A DNA stretch of 64,000 nt from Sphingobium cloacae (GTDB lineage: Bacteria; Pseudomonadota; Alphaproteobacteria; Sphingomonadales; Sphingomonadaceae). Below, one piece after another: positions 63,406-64,000 of the stretch. The position numbers were made by a program, and so were the translations under genes. Every line of letters starts with the position of its first letter. Position 1 is the stretch's first letter. A model generated the notes under the pieces. That model made no database searches and was not told where the DNA came from. It worked only from the letters and a program-made list of their open reading frames with translations. The stretch spans positions 3,165,001 to 3,229,000 of the forward strand of contig NZ_AP017655.1 in assembly GCF_002355855.1 (NCBI RefSeq), given 5' to 3'.

Positions 63406-64000
63406 ATGGCACTCAAGCCCTTCATCGCGCCGGGCGCGCGCGTCGCCCTGCGCAGCAAGCCCGCCAATCCCCGGATCGCCGGCGGGCGGGGCGAGGCGGA
63501 GGTCATCCTCGACATATCGCGCCTCCTGTCGCGCAGTTTCCATCCGGCGCCCACCGGCATCGACCGGGTGGAATATGTCTATGCGCGCGAATTGCTGGAA
63601 CGGATGCCGGACCGGCTGGCCTTCGCGGCGGTGCATCCGGCGGGCGGCTATTATGGACGGCTGAACGGCGGGGCGGTGCGCCAGTTCCTGGCCTTCACGG
63701 CGGCGCGCTGGCGCAATGCGCGCGATATGGACCAGAAGGAAGGGCGGGCGGCCGTCATCCGTCAGTTGATCGCCTTGCGCCCCCGTCCGGTGCCGCGGGC
63801 GACCGGCCCGCGCATCTATTTGCAGGTGTCGCCGCATCATCTGGACGATTATGGACAGGTGGGCGCAATCCTGCGCGCGGAGGGCGCGAAATTCGTGACC
63901 CTGGTGCATGACGTCATTCCGCTGAGCCACCCGGAATTCGCCCGGCCGCAGGGGGCGGAGGAGCATCGCAAGCGTCTGCGCGCGATCGATTCCTTCGCGG
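63406..64000 (+). CDS. glycosyltransferase, GT-B type, 5' part (truncated by window edge)
   Basis: 198 codons are visible and remain open at the edge. MALKPFIAPGARVALRSK leads to VILDISRLLSRSFHPAPTGIDRVEYVYARELLE and later FVTLVHDVIPLSHPEF, the typical N-terminal Rossmann part of GT4-like transferases in polysaccharide clusters. GACGAGGAA lies before the ATG. The domain that binds the sugar nucleotide lies beyond the window, so the donor cannot be guessed. Confidence 0.75.
   Translation, partial: MALKPFIAPGARVALRSKPANPRIAGGRGEAEVILDISRLLSRSFHPAPTGIDRVEYVYARELLERMPDRLAFAAVHPAGGYYGRLNGGAVRQFLAFTAARWRNARDMDQKEGRAAVIRQLIALRPRPVPRATGPRIYLQVSPHHLDDYGQVGAILRAEGAKFVTLVHDVIPLSHPEFARPQGAEEHRKRLRAIDSFA

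Noticed and set aside
1..64000. CRISPR array, tRNA, rRNA or prophage
   Set aside because: No regularly spaced repeat, no cloverleaf with a CCA-type end, and no phage structural genes were found by reading the intergenic regions on both strands.

Overview
The window looks like a chromosomal segment of a sphingomonad (order Sphingomonadales, Alphaproteobacteria; Sphingobium/Sphingomonas-like). The evidence is the high GC content, the alphaproteobacterial gene orders (phoR-pstSCAB-phoU-phoB; rpsB-tsf-pyrH-frr-uppS-cdsA-dxr-rseP-bamA-skp-fabZ), a NepR-like regulator, an HPr-rel-A cassette, an UrcA-family protein, a GTTC-N7-GTTC SOS box, and dispersed repeats built on TTCGACTTCGCTCAG. The genus is an inference from these features; no rRNA is present. 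No tRNA, rRNA, CRISPR array or prophage was recognised.

Layout. 1-3.5 kb: lptF and the start of lptG (minus strand), then a DUF2141 exported protein and a diacylglycerol-kinase-like gene broken by one extra base in a run of seven C. 3.8-5.7 kb: an exported M20 amidohydrolase and an UrcA-family protein. 5.8-8.4 kb: a minus-strand cassette of a Tat-signal protein, a PqqD-like protein, an HprK-related kinase and a nucleotidyltransferase (HPr-rel-A system, function unknown). 8.5-15.9 kb: the complete phosphate regulon, phoR, pstSCAB, phoU and phoB, with a Pho box in front of pstS. 16-23.4 kb: an excalibur protein, def, recR, a desaturase, a GNAT-like protein, a GT4 glycosyltransferase, an ECF sigma/anti-sigma pair and a DUF2239 gene with an operator-like promoter. 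23.6-31.3 kb: xthA, erpA, an M23 peptidase, DUF455, bcp, glnE, an orphan nepR-like gene, a small membrane protein and a YpfJ-type metallopeptidase.

31.4-41.7 kb: a patatin-like/3-hydroxybutyrate dehydrogenase operon, glmS, a KTSC protein, an FAD monooxygenase, a GNAT-nitrilase fusion, icd, psd-pssA, and a small membrane protein behind an SOS box. 41.9-54.4 kb: the translation/envelope cluster rpsB, tsf, pyrH, frr, uppS, cdsA, dxr, rseP, bamA, skp, fabZ and then rpmE, with an IS630-family element inserted between tsf and pyrH. 54.7-60.3 kb (minus strand): polA, arsC, accC, accB, aroQ. 60.5-64 kb: a fused thiS-thiG gene, scoAB, a HIT protein and the start of a glycosyltransferase.

Themes. Envelope biogenesis (lptFG, psd/pssA, cdsA, uppS, rseP, bamA, skp, fabZ) lacks lpxD between skp and fabZ, which fits organisms that use glycosphingolipids in place of LPS. 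Ketone-body/PHB-type metabolism is represented by the patatin-BDH operon and scoAB. Several control elements can be read directly: a three-heptamer Pho box, an SOS box, direct-repeat operators on the DUF2239 promoter, and a hairpin over the scoA ribosome binding site. The least explained items are the HPr-rel-A cassette with its Tat-signal neighbour, the putative SOS-controlled small membrane protein, the orphan NepR, and a 55-bp perfect copy of an internal accC segment placed between rpmE and polA.
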